From the NCBI GenBank assembly GCA_016213865.1, contig JACQZL010000293.1, forward strand, positions 1 to 24,067: DNA of 24,067 nucleotides, written 5' to 3'. This DNA comes from Candidatus Rifleibacteriota bacterium (GTDB lineage: Bacteria; UBP17; UBA6191; JACPRK01). The notes beneath the pieces were generated by a model that was not told the DNA's origin, did not search any database, and saw only the letters and a program-made list of their open reading frames with translations. Position numbers and translations under genes: made by a program. Shown piece by piece: positions 15,859 to 22,973 of the stretch (positions are counted from its first letter, which is position 1; every line of letters starts with the position of its first letter).

Positions 15859-15886
15859 CCGGGGCGCCCCCCCTTGAGCGCCCCGG
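15859..15886 (-). other. GC-rich hairpin between the 49-aa gene and the JAB gene
   Basis: CCGGGGCGC (15859-15867) and GCGCCCCGG (15878-15886) form a perfect nine-pair stem with a 10-base loop, in the short gap between two genes of the operon. No T-run follows, so it is not a standard terminator. It could stabilise the upstream message, or lower JAB and E1 expression relative to the 49-aa peptide and E2. Confidence 0.45.
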
Positions 15887-15896
15887 GCCGGCCAGT

Positions 15897-16046
15897 TCAG
15901 TGCTTCCCCCACTCGTGCGGCTTCACCCTGATTCCCTGGGCCTGCTGGCCCACCTGCACGGACTGGTCAGGTCCGATGGTCAGAGGCTCGCCGTTGCGGA
16001 CGCTCTCGCGGAGCCGCTCCAGCGTGGAGCGATCGTTGTCTGCCAT
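15897..16046 (-). CDS. 49-aa peptide in the ubiquitin-like operon
   Basis: ATG 16046 to TGA 15897, preceded by an excellent GGAGGTGA six bases before the start. It begins MADNDRSTLERLRESV and ends with IRVKPHEWGKH. It occupies the position where a ubiquitin-like modifier would be expected, between the E2-like and JAB genes. At 49 residues it is too short for a complete beta-grasp fold, and it lacks a C-terminal GG. Its first part looks helical and the second part beta-like (PLTIGPDQSVQVGQQAQGI). It could be a minimal substrate or modifier, or a regulator of the E2. The strong ribosome site argues for a real, well-translated gene. I do not recognise the family. Confidence 0.72.
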   Translation of the reverse strand: MADNDRSTLERLRESVRNGEPLTIGPDQSVQVGQQAQGIRVKPHEWGKH

Positions 16047-16101
16047 GTCATTTCACCTCCCATCTCTTGGCGTTTGGCCCGCCGGCGGCGGGCTGGCATG
16101 T

Positions 16102-16494
16102 TCAGGCCTTCAAGTAGGTGTCCCAGATGTTGACCCGGCAACCGCTCGACAACCACTTGTCGAGGCAGTAGAGCCACACGACGACCCAGGCGAGGGCGGT
16201 GGCAGCCGTGGACCTGGGACTGAAGGCGCTCGTGTGGTCCAGGCAGAGGCTCCCGTCGCTGTAGAGATGCGGGCATCCCTCGGGGATGTCGTAGTTGACG
16301 ACGTAGAACCTGACTGCCGAAGCAGGATAGTCGGGTGGGTACACTCCCACGACTTCGTAGGCGACTCCGGCATGTTCCTTGGAGGGCACGAGCATGCGAA
16401 TTCGCGGTTGTCCGTCCTCTGCCCGCACCATGGATGCCGTTGGGTGAAACCGGGCCAGAGCATGAAGTTCTTTGTCGAGAAGGTCTGCAGTCAT
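16102..16494 (-). CDS. E2-like conjugating enzyme
   Basis: A 130-aa protein from ATG 16494, chosen because GTGAGG lies about eight bases upstream; the longer frame to 16659 overlaps another small gene. The E2 fold is visible: a first helix (LDKELHALARF), strands (YEVVGVYPPDYPASAVRFYV), then CPHLYSDGSLCLDH with the presumed catalytic C84, and the C-terminal helices WVVVWLYCLDKWL. The order HLYxDGSLCL followed by a Trp-rich helix is typical of bacterial E2-like proteins found with E1 and JAB genes. It would accept the activated modifier from the E1-like protein and pass it to a target. No separate E3 was seen in the window. Confidence 0.85.
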   Translation of the reverse strand: MTADLLDKELHALARFHPTASMVRAEDGQPRIRMLVPSKEHAGVAYEVVGVYPPDYPASAVRFYVVNYDIPEGCPHLYSDGSLCLDHTSAFSPRSTAATALAWVVVWLYCLDKWLSSGCRVNIWDTYLKA

Positions 16495-16510
16495 CGAGTC
16501 GGCCTCACTC

Positions 16511-16672
16511 TCATTCCCACTCGCCATATTGGTTGAATCGGGGTGCCCGCGGCTCGCCGTCACGTCCCTGGCCGGCACTGCTGCCGTTGCCCCGGGAAGG
16601 TCCGTTTCCGCCTCCTCCGAAGAGGCAGCCCAAGAGCCAGACGAGGATTCCCAGTCCAATCAGCGTTCCCAT
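16511..16672 (-). CDS. 53-aa small membrane peptide, first gene of the operon
   Basis: ATG 16672 to TGA 16511, with GAGG six bases before the start. The sequence opens with a membrane helix (GTLIGLGILVWLLGCLFGGG), followed by a glycine- and serine-rich hydrophilic tail ending NQYGEWE. The E2-like gene starts 16 bases after its stop. It is the promoter-proximal gene of the five-gene ubiquitin-like operon. A membrane-anchored peptide could recruit the conjugation machinery or be its target. No family was recognised, and the peptide is too short to rule out a simple hypothetical membrane protein. Confidence 0.65.
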   Translation of the reverse strand: MGTLIGLGILVWLLGCLFGGGGNGPSRGNGSSAGQGRDGEPRAPRFNQYGEWE

Positions 16673-17161
16673 CGTGTGCCTCTGTCCTCCTGCAGGTAGT
16701 GGGTGCGCTCGTCCTCGCTCGGTTTCAGAAAAGTCCGTGGTTCGTTCTCGACAGCGTGAGCTGCAACGCTGGAAAGCCGGCCAGGGCCGGCAGGTTCAGG
16801 GTAGTCGATTTGCACGCAGCCATCGTCTTGCCTCCTCGTGATCAGGCCCGTCGTGTGGACCTCGAGGAGAGAGAGGAGGGAGAGGGCGCGGGGGTTTCAC
16901 CGTTCTCTGCGAAACCGCGCAGCAAGCCGAGTGGCCCATCAACGGCTTCTCCGGTTCAAGCACAGACCCGGCTGGCGCCGGGTCAGAGCCGGCAGAGATG
17001 CCGGCCGTACTGCCCCCGCGTTGCTCTCGGCTCGGCCAGACCTTCCCGCTCTGATGTCCGCAGACCCCCTGTAACGGCGCGGACGCCTTGTCGGGTCGAA
17101 ACCCGACGCTGGCCCGGCGCCTCATTCTCGGCGAAGCCTCCACTTGGCGAAGGAGCACCCC
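16673..17161. promoter_or_regulatory. Divergent region between the ubiquitin-like operon and the second domain X gene
   Basis: About 490 bases without a convincing gene; open frames on both strands look like shadows. It must hold promoters for the leftward operon and the rightward domain X gene. Structure seen: the GGTTTC-N12-GAAACC site at 16893-16916, and a strong hairpin, GTCGGGT (17090-17096), loop CGAA, ACCCGAC (17101-17107), about 55 bases before the domain X start. On the minus strand that loop reads TTCG, a very stable tetraloop. Promoter boxes were not resolved. Confidence 0.5.
16893..16916. promoter_or_regulatory. GGTTTC-N12-GAAACC inverted repeat
   Basis: GGTTTC (16893-16898) and GAAACC (16911-16916) with a 12-base spacer, and GC-rich flanks that partly extend the pairing (GCGC on both sides). 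It matches the site at 6978-7001 in arms and spacing and lies in the control region of the ubiquitin-like operon. It is a candidate shared operator. Confidence 0.38.
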
Positions 17162-17656
17162 ATGAACTCCATCCATGCGAGTCCCTCGAGCTGGCGGTTG
17201 CTCGGCTGGTTACTCGAGCGTCGGTTGCTCGCACCGGCCACCGTTTTGCTGAAACCCGAGCCATCCTCGCCGACCGCGGCGCGGCTGGATCCCGTGAAGG
17301 GCTGTTGGGTCCTGGCCTCCGTAGCCGCTGACGGGGCCGTGCTTGCCGGGGTCGAGGTGACGGACTACGACCCAGGGTCCGGCTGTCTGCGCCTGACGAA
17401 CCTCGCTGGAGGGCTCCACAATCCAGTGCTCGAGATTCGGGGATTGGGCCCGGAGTTCGGAGAGCGTCGAGAAGGGCAGCGGGTCTGGCTCTACCCGTTG
17501 GAGGTCTGGCCGGAAAGAGACTACGATCTGACCATGCGGCACTCCTCGGGCCTGGTTCTGGGTTCTGCTCGGCTCCGTTTCTCTGGGCCGCTCGGCAGCA
17601 CCGCCAGACCGACGGGTCGAAGAACCTCCCGGCTGCTCACCCGCGTCCCGCGTTGA
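17162..17656 (+). CDS. Domain X protein, stand-alone version
   Basis: A 164-aa protein starting at ATG 17162 with AAGGAG six bases upstream. The N-terminus has a short amphipathic helix (SWRLLGWLLERRLLAP). The rest is the domain X unit: CWVLASVAADGAVLAGVEVT, LRLTNLAGG, VLEIRGLG, YDLTMRHSSGLVLGSARLRF. These match the C-terminal part of the protein at 252-1046 in order and spacing. No catalytic motif is obvious; the many short strands suggest a small beta-sandwich or barrel, perhaps ligand-binding. It converges on, and overlaps by 20 bases, the ECF sigma gene at 17637. As a compact sensor beside a sigma factor it could modulate transcription, but no anti-sigma motif is visible. Confidence 0.75.
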   Translation: MNSIHASPSSWRLLGWLLERRLLAPATVLLKPEPSSPTAARLDPVKGCWVLASVAADGAVLAGVEVTDYDPGSGCLRLTNLAGGLHNPVLEIRGLGPEFGERREGQRVWLYPLEVWPERDYDLTMRHSSGLVLGSARLRFSGPLGSTARPTGRRTSRLLTRVPR

Positions 17657-18206
17657 GCTGCTGGCGCCGGCGGTGGATCCGGACCTTCACGGTGCCCAGT
17701 GGCAGGCCGAGGCGCGCCGCGATCGCCTTGTAGGAGAGCCCCGCGAGGTAGAGGGACAGAGGACACTTCATCCCATGGACTGGCTCGGCTAGCGTGGCCT
17801 CGACTCGGGTGTTCTCGGCCCGTTCCAGCACGCTCTCCTCCACCGAGACGGACGACTTCGGCTCCATCGGTGCCTCCCCGTGCGCCACCGCGTCCAAACT
17901 GCACGCCACCTTCAGCCGTTCGCGCCGCAGCTTCCTGCCCCTTCGCCAGGCCGCCCGCTTCACGCTGAGCCTGAGGAAAGCCGGCAGCGCCCGGGGCTCG
18001 CGGACGCGCCTCTCGGCAAGGTACCGGCCCACCTGAAGGAACACGTCCTGCACGACCTCCTCGGCGTCCTGCGGCGACAGACCGCACCGCCTGGCCGCTC
18101 GGCACAGCTCTGTCTGAGTCGAGAGCACCGGCCGTTCGAACGCCGCGTGGCTTCCCGGGTTTTCTGCCAGTTCCTCGACCACCTGTTCCCAGTTGCTCCT
18201 GAGCAT
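17637..18206 (-). CDS. ECF-type RNA polymerase sigma factor
   Basis: A 189-aa protein from ATG 18206, with GAGGAGGG six bases upstream; the frame open to 18251 has no comparable site. Region 2 is seen in CRAARRCGLSPQDAEEVVQD followed by VFLQVGRYL. Region 4 is seen in SLYLAGLSYKAIAARLGLPL followed by GTVKVRIHRRRQQL, a normal helix-turn-helix. The linker is basic. Length and layout match a complete ECF factor that directs polymerase to specific promoters. It converges on the domain X gene and lies downstream of the histidine-kinase-like genes on the same strand, 179 bases after the HATPase. It is a good candidate for switching on some of the island's operons. No anti-sigma factor was recognised next to it. 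Confidence 0.88.
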   Translation of the reverse strand: MLRSNWEQVVEELAENPGSHAAFERPVLSTQTELCRAARRCGLSPQDAEEVVQDVFLQVGRYLAERRVREPRALPAFLRLSVKRAAWRRGRKLRRERLKVACSLDAVAHGEAPMEPKSSVSVEESVLERAENTRVEATLAEPVHGMKCPLSLYLAGLSYKAIAARLGLPLGTVKVRIHRRRQQLNAGRG

Positions 18207-18385
18207 CTCGCGCCCTCCTCGGGGGTTCCGGCGGGGTACTCCTGCCTCCACCGTTGGAGGGCGACGTGGGAAGAGCTGGGGAAAACCGTGGGAAGAGGAG
18301 AATCGGCACCCATACTGCAGGCCGAGTAGCGGGTGGGACTGGCGAGCCGCTGACTGCGCGTTCAGCCGGGCAGCGCCGCGATCGT

Positions 18386-18943
18386 CTACAGTTCGAAGCG
18401 GCCTGGCTCCGGCGCCGGCTGGAGGGGCAACTCGACGATGATGCGCGCGCCGCCCTCGGGCCGGTTCTCGGCCCAGATGGGAGCTGACACCTCACTCCCG
18501 GCCAGTTCGAACGCCAGCTCGCGCGTGATTGGCAATCCGAGCCCCAACCCGGAACCTCCGGAGGAAACCCTGGCCGGGCTCGCCTTGAAGAAGTCGAACA
18601 GCCGCGGCAGTTCGTCGGCCGGGAATCCGGAACCGCTGTCCTCTACACTCAGCCGCAAGCGGCCGGCAGCGGTCGAGGCGGCGACTCGGACCCGGCCGGA
18701 GGCGCCGCTGGCGCGCACGGCGTTCGACAGCAGGTTCTCCAGGACGCGCCTCAGCAAGATCTCGCGTGTTACGAGGCCCAGACCGGGCGGCACGTCGTTG
18801 CTCAGCTCGCACGTCTTCCCGTGGATCACCCGCTGGTGCTCCAGTTCCTGCTCGACCAGGCCGTGCAGATCCACGCTTGCCGCGACCAATCCCGGGGGCA
18901 GGCCGATCGAGCTGATGACGACGACTCTCCTTCCGTCCTTCAT
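18386..18943 (-). CDS. Stand-alone histidine-kinase HATPase domain
   Basis: A 185-aa protein from ATG 18943, with AAGGAGG nine bases upstream, overlapping the stop of the preceding receiver gene (ATGA). Almost all of it is a GHKL ATP-binding domain: N box ENLLSNAVRAS, G1 box DSGSGF, F box RLFDFF and G2 box GSGLGLGLP. These boxes are of sensor-histidine-kinase type rather than the anti-sigma RsbW type. No phospho-acceptor His helix precedes it, so it cannot be a complete kinase alone. The gene two places upstream (20283-21095) has a candidate acceptor, RYCRHEVGN, which would complete a split kinase. An anti-sigma role towards the neighbouring ECF factor is the alternative. Confidence 0.88.
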   Translation of the reverse strand: MKDGRRVVVISSIGLPPGLVAASVDLHGLVEQELEHQRVIHGKTCELSNDVPPGLGLVTREILLRRVLENLLSNAVRASGASGRVRVAASTAAGRLRLSVEDSGSGFPADELPRLFDFFKASPARVSSGGSGLGLGLPITRELAFELAGSEVSAPIWAENRPEGGARIIVELPLQPAPEPGRFEL

Positions 18944-20293
18944 GGCGTCTCCTCCTTTCGCCGCAACTGCTCGGCGTGCTCGAGCAGCAAGGCGTGACAC
19001 GCACCCAGTTCGGCGGAGAGCGCACCTGGTTCGCCGCCGTCACGCAGGCCGCGAACCAGGGACGCCAGTCGCGCCCGGTTCATATCGGACAGATGCCAGT
19101 CCGGTCCCTCTTCATCGCTGACCAGCATCCGCGACAGCGAGCGCAACGCGTCGAGCGCTGCCTTCGGAATCGCCCGGTCGAGCGCGCGCCACCACAGACA
19201 CGGCTGCGCCGCCGCCATCCAGCGGGTGACGACGTCGAGGAAGGAGTCTGCCACGCCCCGTACCAGCCGGACGCGTCTTGCCAGCCCGGGCCAGGCCCGC
19301 GCCGCTGCGCGCACCAGGCGCGCCCAGTTGAGCAGCACGCGCCGCGCCTCGGGCAAGGAGCCGTGCCCGGCGCAATTGGCCAGAGCGAGGCCCCCCGGAA
19401 TGCTCCTCGGCCCGGACATAGAGACGGTGCGCCTCGGTGACGTTGCACCAGAACGGACGGCCCACTACCCCGGCCGGATCGAACGTCAAGGACGGGCCGC
19501 GGCCGTCAGCGTGGTGGCGGAGCCGGCCGACGCAGCCTCGACCAAGCAGGGTCCGCAAGCGGCTGCCGGTATCGCCTATGGAGTCTTCGTAGCGGCGCCT
19601 GAGTGACGGCGTCAGATGCCAGGCGTCGAAGAGCTTGGCGTCGACCTGCCCCAGTCTGAGCAACAGCTCCGCAATCTGCCGCGAAGTACCGGAGCCAATC
19701 TCGCCGGCGGCGCGCTTGAGCCGCCGGTCGGAGTCCCAGCCAGGGTGGCGGACGAACCTCCGGCCCTCCCGGAAGTCGAGCACGATCGCCGAAGGGTCGT
19801 CAGGCGCTTCCTCGACGCGGGCGAGGCCAGTGCCTTCGCAAACTGTCTTCCAGATCAGCCGGCCCAGCGTCCAGCGGAACTCGGGTGCCATGAGGTCCTT
19901 GTACTTCGGTTGGGTATCGCGCGCGTCCACATAGCGGAGATCCTCCGACATCCTGTGGCCGTGGACCTGGTCCTTTTCGCGAGTGAAGACGAGAATGGGG
20001 ACGTGACGAGCGTGCTGCCTCCAGTACTGCAGGACGCGCATGTAGGGTTCGGGCTCGGCTTCGTCCGGGAAGTGGTAGTCGAGCAGGACGAGACGGAACC
20101 GGCCCTCGCGATCGTCGCGGAGCGCGTCGATGCCCGACCGGGGAGAAGGCCGGAGCTCGAAACTCAGGGAACCGACCTCGGCGTCGGCTGCCTGGAAACG
20201 CCTCCAGTAGTCCTCCAGGCGTGGCTTGACGCACGGATCGTCGTCGATGACCAGGACCACAGGTATTTCGGGGCCGCCGCTATCAGACTTCAT
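18940..20293 (-). pseudogene. Response-regulator-type receiver protein with a homopolymer frameshift
   Basis: Starts at ATG 20293 with GGAGG eight bases upstream. The receiver domain (1-130) has D17-D19, phospho-acceptor D72 (LLDYHF), T104 and K107. A long, mainly helical C-terminal region of unknown fold follows (GTSRQIAELLLRLGQVDAKL, HRLYVRAEEHSGG). At a run of six C on the plus strand (19391-19396) the frame breaks. With one base fewer, reading continues LALANCAGHGSLPEARRVLL and on to EQLRRKEETP, ending at 18940 in the ATGA overlap with the HATPase gene. The repaired product would be about 451 residues. A homopolymer sequencing error is likely; phase variation or a true knock-out are alternatives. 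No DNA-binding output domain is seen, so the output may be protein-protein contact. Confidence 0.82.
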
Positions 20294-21095
20294 ACTCGGG
20301 CCTCCGGACGGTCAAGAGGGACGCTTCGGCGGTTCGGAGCGCGGAGAGCGGGGCGAGGAAGTCACCTGGCTGCAACGGCCCGTCCGCGCGCAAGACGACC
20401 TCACAGGCGGCCAGGGCAGCGTGCGTCTGCCGGGCGGCGGCGTCGAGCGGACCGCGCGCCAGCGGGGGAACGGCCGCCGCGACCGCCTCCAGCAGGTCCA
20501 GACGCTCGGCGACGAGCGGGAGGCGCGGCTCGCGCCACCTCTGGAGCAGGTCAGCAGCGAAAGGCGGGAGGGCAGACCGGGCGTCGTTAGCAAGGTCGGC
20601 CGCCTCGGCGGCCGTGTTGCCGACCTCGTGCCGGCAGTAACGAGCGATGGCGGCGGCATCGTCCGCCAGCCAGGGAAGCCGCGCGGAGACGGACAGCTCG
20701 GCGGGCGGCTCCACCCGAGGTGGACAATCGAGGGCGGCGAGCAGTCCGCGCGCGGAGACCGGACGGCGCAGGTAGGTGGCCCGGCCGTCGGCAAACCAGG
20801 CCGCCTCCGGCCCCTGCTCGCAGAGGGCGTCCGCCGGCCAGTCGGCGACCAGAGCGATCGGCCCGCGGAAGCCGAGGTGCGAGATCATCCAGTAGATCCA
20901 AAAGAGTGGACGCAGCTCTCGAGTCGCCGGATGGGGGCCGGGTGCGGCAGAGACAACGGCGGCCGCGCAACCCTCGACGTCACGCCGGCGGAAGTTCCCG
21001 TGGCTGCGCCGGGTCACACGGTATCGCCGGGCGGCCGCCGGCGGGATATCCGACGCCGCCTGGCCCCCCAACTCTATGAGGAGGAGGCCGTTCAC
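20283..21095 (-). CDS. Receiver-like protein with a possible acceptor histidine
   Basis: A 270-aa protein from GTG 21095, overlapping the previous stop by four bases (GTGA) and the next gene's start by 11. Residues 40-125 resemble a degenerate receiver domain: hydrophobic strands (AAAVVSAAP, PIALVADWP) and a final YLRRPVSARGLLAAL, but no clear phospho-acceptor Asp. Residues 140-260 are helical and include RYCRHEVGN (H156), which resembles the H box of histidine-kinase dimerisation helices (HExxN). No ATP-binding domain is present; a separate HATPase gene lies two genes downstream. The two may form a kinase split over two chains. This is an inference from motifs by eye; the helical part might instead be a plain scaffold. 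Confidence 0.7.
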   Translation of the reverse strand: MNGLLLIELGGQAASDIPPAAARRYRVTRRSHGNFRRRDVEGCAAAVVSAAPGPHPATRELRPLFWIYWMISHLGFRGPIALVADWPADALCEQGPEAAWFADGRATYLRRPVSARGLLAALDCPPRVEPPAELSVSARLPWLADDAAAIARYCRHEVGNTAAEAADLANDARSALPPFAADLLQRWREPRLPLVAERLDLLEAVAAAVPPLARGPLDAAARQTHAALAACEVVLRADGPLQPGDFLAPLSALRTAEASLLTVRRPEYEV

Positions 21096-22777
21096 CGGAG
21101 GCCGACCACCTTCCTACCGTGGCCGTCCGTGCCGCGGTCCGTGCACCGCACAGGCCACTCGAGGATGCCCTCGGGGCCCCAGACTCGGAAGGCCTGCATG
21201 AAGTCCTCGTCGGTGAGTTCGACGGGAAGGAACGCCGGCTGAGTCTCGCTGGCGAGCCGCACCTCGAAGCCCTTCGGGAGCCCTTCGCCCGGCGGGCCAT
21301 CCCAGAGGACGGCCGTGACGGTGCCCTGGTGACGCACGGGCCCCAGTGAGGTTCGGGGCGTCTCGGACGCGAGCGGGCGCGACGCCGCCGATGGGCCGTG
21401 CGGCCGGGCCGGAGGCGGGCCGGCCGGCTTCTCGTAGGTCAGGACCTGACACAGCCTGCGTTTCCAGTCGGGCTCCGCTTCTCGGTCGCGGAGGCGGCTC
21501 GGGTGGCCAGCGAGGCCCGCCGCGTCGACCCAGTCTCGCAGCACCGACCGCAGGGTGCTCCGGGCCGTGGCCGGGACCTCGTCCAGCTCCACGCGAGCTC
21601 GTTCCAGGGCCGCGGCGACAGTACGCAGGCCCGCGGGCTCGAGGCCCCCCGGGCTGGAGGCACTCGCCGGCGGCGTCGCGCGTTGCAGACAGTCGAGCAG
21701 CATTTCGAGGTCGAGCGGGCAGGCGCTGTCCCGCAAGGCGGCCAGGGCCTGGCACGCCACCAACGAGGCGACGGCCAGCAGGGCCGCCGTGGTGCCGTGC
21801 CCGGGAAACCGGCGTTCGTGGACGACGGCATTGCGCAGCCTGTTCAGAAGCCGACCGAAGGGCACGATGTCGCTGGAAGCTGCGGCCTGCAGCGCGTCGA
21901 GCCGTTCGGCGAGCCCCTTCTGCTTGAAACCGTGCCGTTCCAGCAGCAGCTCCAGGGCGGTCGCAGAGCTGACGATCGCCTCGTCGCGAGGGCTGCAGTC
22001 GAACAACTGTTCCTCGCTCGGCAGCAGTTGTCTCGTCAGGTGCAGGTAGGCGCGGTGCAGCAGGTCCCGTTCCGGCTCCGGCAGCCGGCCTCGGACGAGG
22101 CAAACCGCTTGCCACAAGGCCCGCAGATGGCGCCGAGCGTGGGCCTCTTCGAGGATCGCCGCCAGCCGTCTGTAGTCCTCGCCCATTTCGCCGGCTCCGT
22201 CGGCGGCCAGGACCGAGCGGCCATTGACAAACACCCCCGACAGCCCATGGCGGCGCATCAACTCGAGGTTGAGTGCCCGCTCGGTGGCTGAAAACAGCGC
22301 GACCGGCACGACCGGGTCGACCTCGTCGCGCAGCCGATAGAAGTAGCGGAGACCGCTGAGATCGAGCCGAGACCTCTGGCCCATCGGCTCATCGGTGGGA
22401 TCGGACTCGGGGCAGAGCCTCAGGTCGAGCAGGATGAGGTCGAAGCCGACGCAGCCGGGCGCCCGAAGTCGGGCAGCGATCTCGGGGCACCACGGTCGCC
22501 CGGCGGCAATCGCCTCGGACGTCAGGGCGAGCCTGGGAGGCCCCGTGAACGACACCTCCGGCCAGATCGCGCCCAGGACTTGCAGCCACCCGTCGTGGGC
22601 CTCGTCGTCGACGACCAGCACGTTCATCCCGTCGAGTCGCCGGCACTGGCGAAGCGGGCGCTCCATTGCGGCGCCAGCCGGGTGCAGCAGGTCCACCAGT
22701 GCCGGTGCCAAACGAGCGAACTCGCTCTCCTTCTCGCCCAGGGCCCGGCGCAGGGTTTCGTCCTCGCGGACCGGCAC
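21092..22777 (-). CDS. Receiver domain fused to a HEPN-like helical domain
   Basis: The frame is open beyond 22777 to the RAMP stop at 22974. GTG 22777 is the first standard start there but lacks a ribosome site, so the true start is uncertain; ATG 22627 sits at the receiver domain itself. Numbered from 22777: receiver domain 51-190 with D57/D58, acceptor D118 (LLDLRL) and FSATE (162-166). Residues 210-350 are helical and contain LNRLRNAVVHERR (R315-N316, H320), the RNxxxH signature of HEPN ribonucleases. A linker follows, then a small beta-like C-terminal domain (GTVTAVLWDG, FEVRLASE, QAFRVWGPEG). A receiver joined to an RNA-cutting domain would be a phosphorylation-controlled effector, comparable to the receiver-effector proteins of Detocs defence systems. 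RNase activity is inferred from one motif. Confidence 0.78.
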   Translation of the reverse strand: MPVREDETLRRALGEKESEFARLAPALVDLLHPAGAAMERPLRQCRRLDGMNVLVVDDEAHDGWLQVLGAIWPEVSFTGPPRLALTSEAIAAGRPWCPEIAARLRAPGCVGFDLILLDLRLCPESDPTDEPMGQRSRLDLSGLRYFYRLRDEVDPVVPVALFSATERALNLELMRRHGLSGVFVNGRSVLAADGAGEMGEDYRRLAAILEEAHARRHLRALWQAVCLVRGRLPEPERDLLHRAYLHLTRQLLPSEEQLFDCSPRDEAIVSSATALELLLERHGFKQKGLAERLDALQAAASSDIVPFGRLLNRLRNAVVHERRFPGHGTTAALLAVASLVACQALAALRDSACPLDLEMLLDCLQRATPPASASSPGGLEPAGLRTVAAALERARVELDEVPATARSTLRSVLRDWVDAAGLAGHPSRLRDREAEPDWKRRLCQVLTYEKPAGPPPARPHGPSAASRPLASETPRTSLGPVRHQGTVTAVLWDGPPGEGLPKGFEVRLASETQPAFLPVELTDEDFMQAFRVWGPEGILEWPVRCTDRGTDGHGRKVVGLR

Positions 22778-22973
22778 GCCGGCCGCCCGAGCGCTCTGAA
22801 GCAGGAGCCGCGGGCCGCAGGCGTTCTGCAGGGCGTGCTGCTGCTGTCGGGCGATCGGGTCTCGCTGGGAGACGTGTCGTGTCTGAGGTGCGGGAGGCGG
22901 CTGAGGGAGGCCCTGGTGGCCGCAATTGGACAGCCGGTGCCGCGAGGGCTCCTCTGAGAGGGCGCCGTGGACG

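Noticed and set aside
16796..17176. 126-aa minus-strand frame upstream of the ubiquitin-like operon
   Set aside because: No ribosome site, low-complexity composition, overlaps the domain X start and the hairpins of the control region.
18207..18385. Additional small gene between the HATPase and ECF sigma genes
   Set aside because: No frame with a start, ribosome site and plausible composition; more likely the sigma factor's promoter region.
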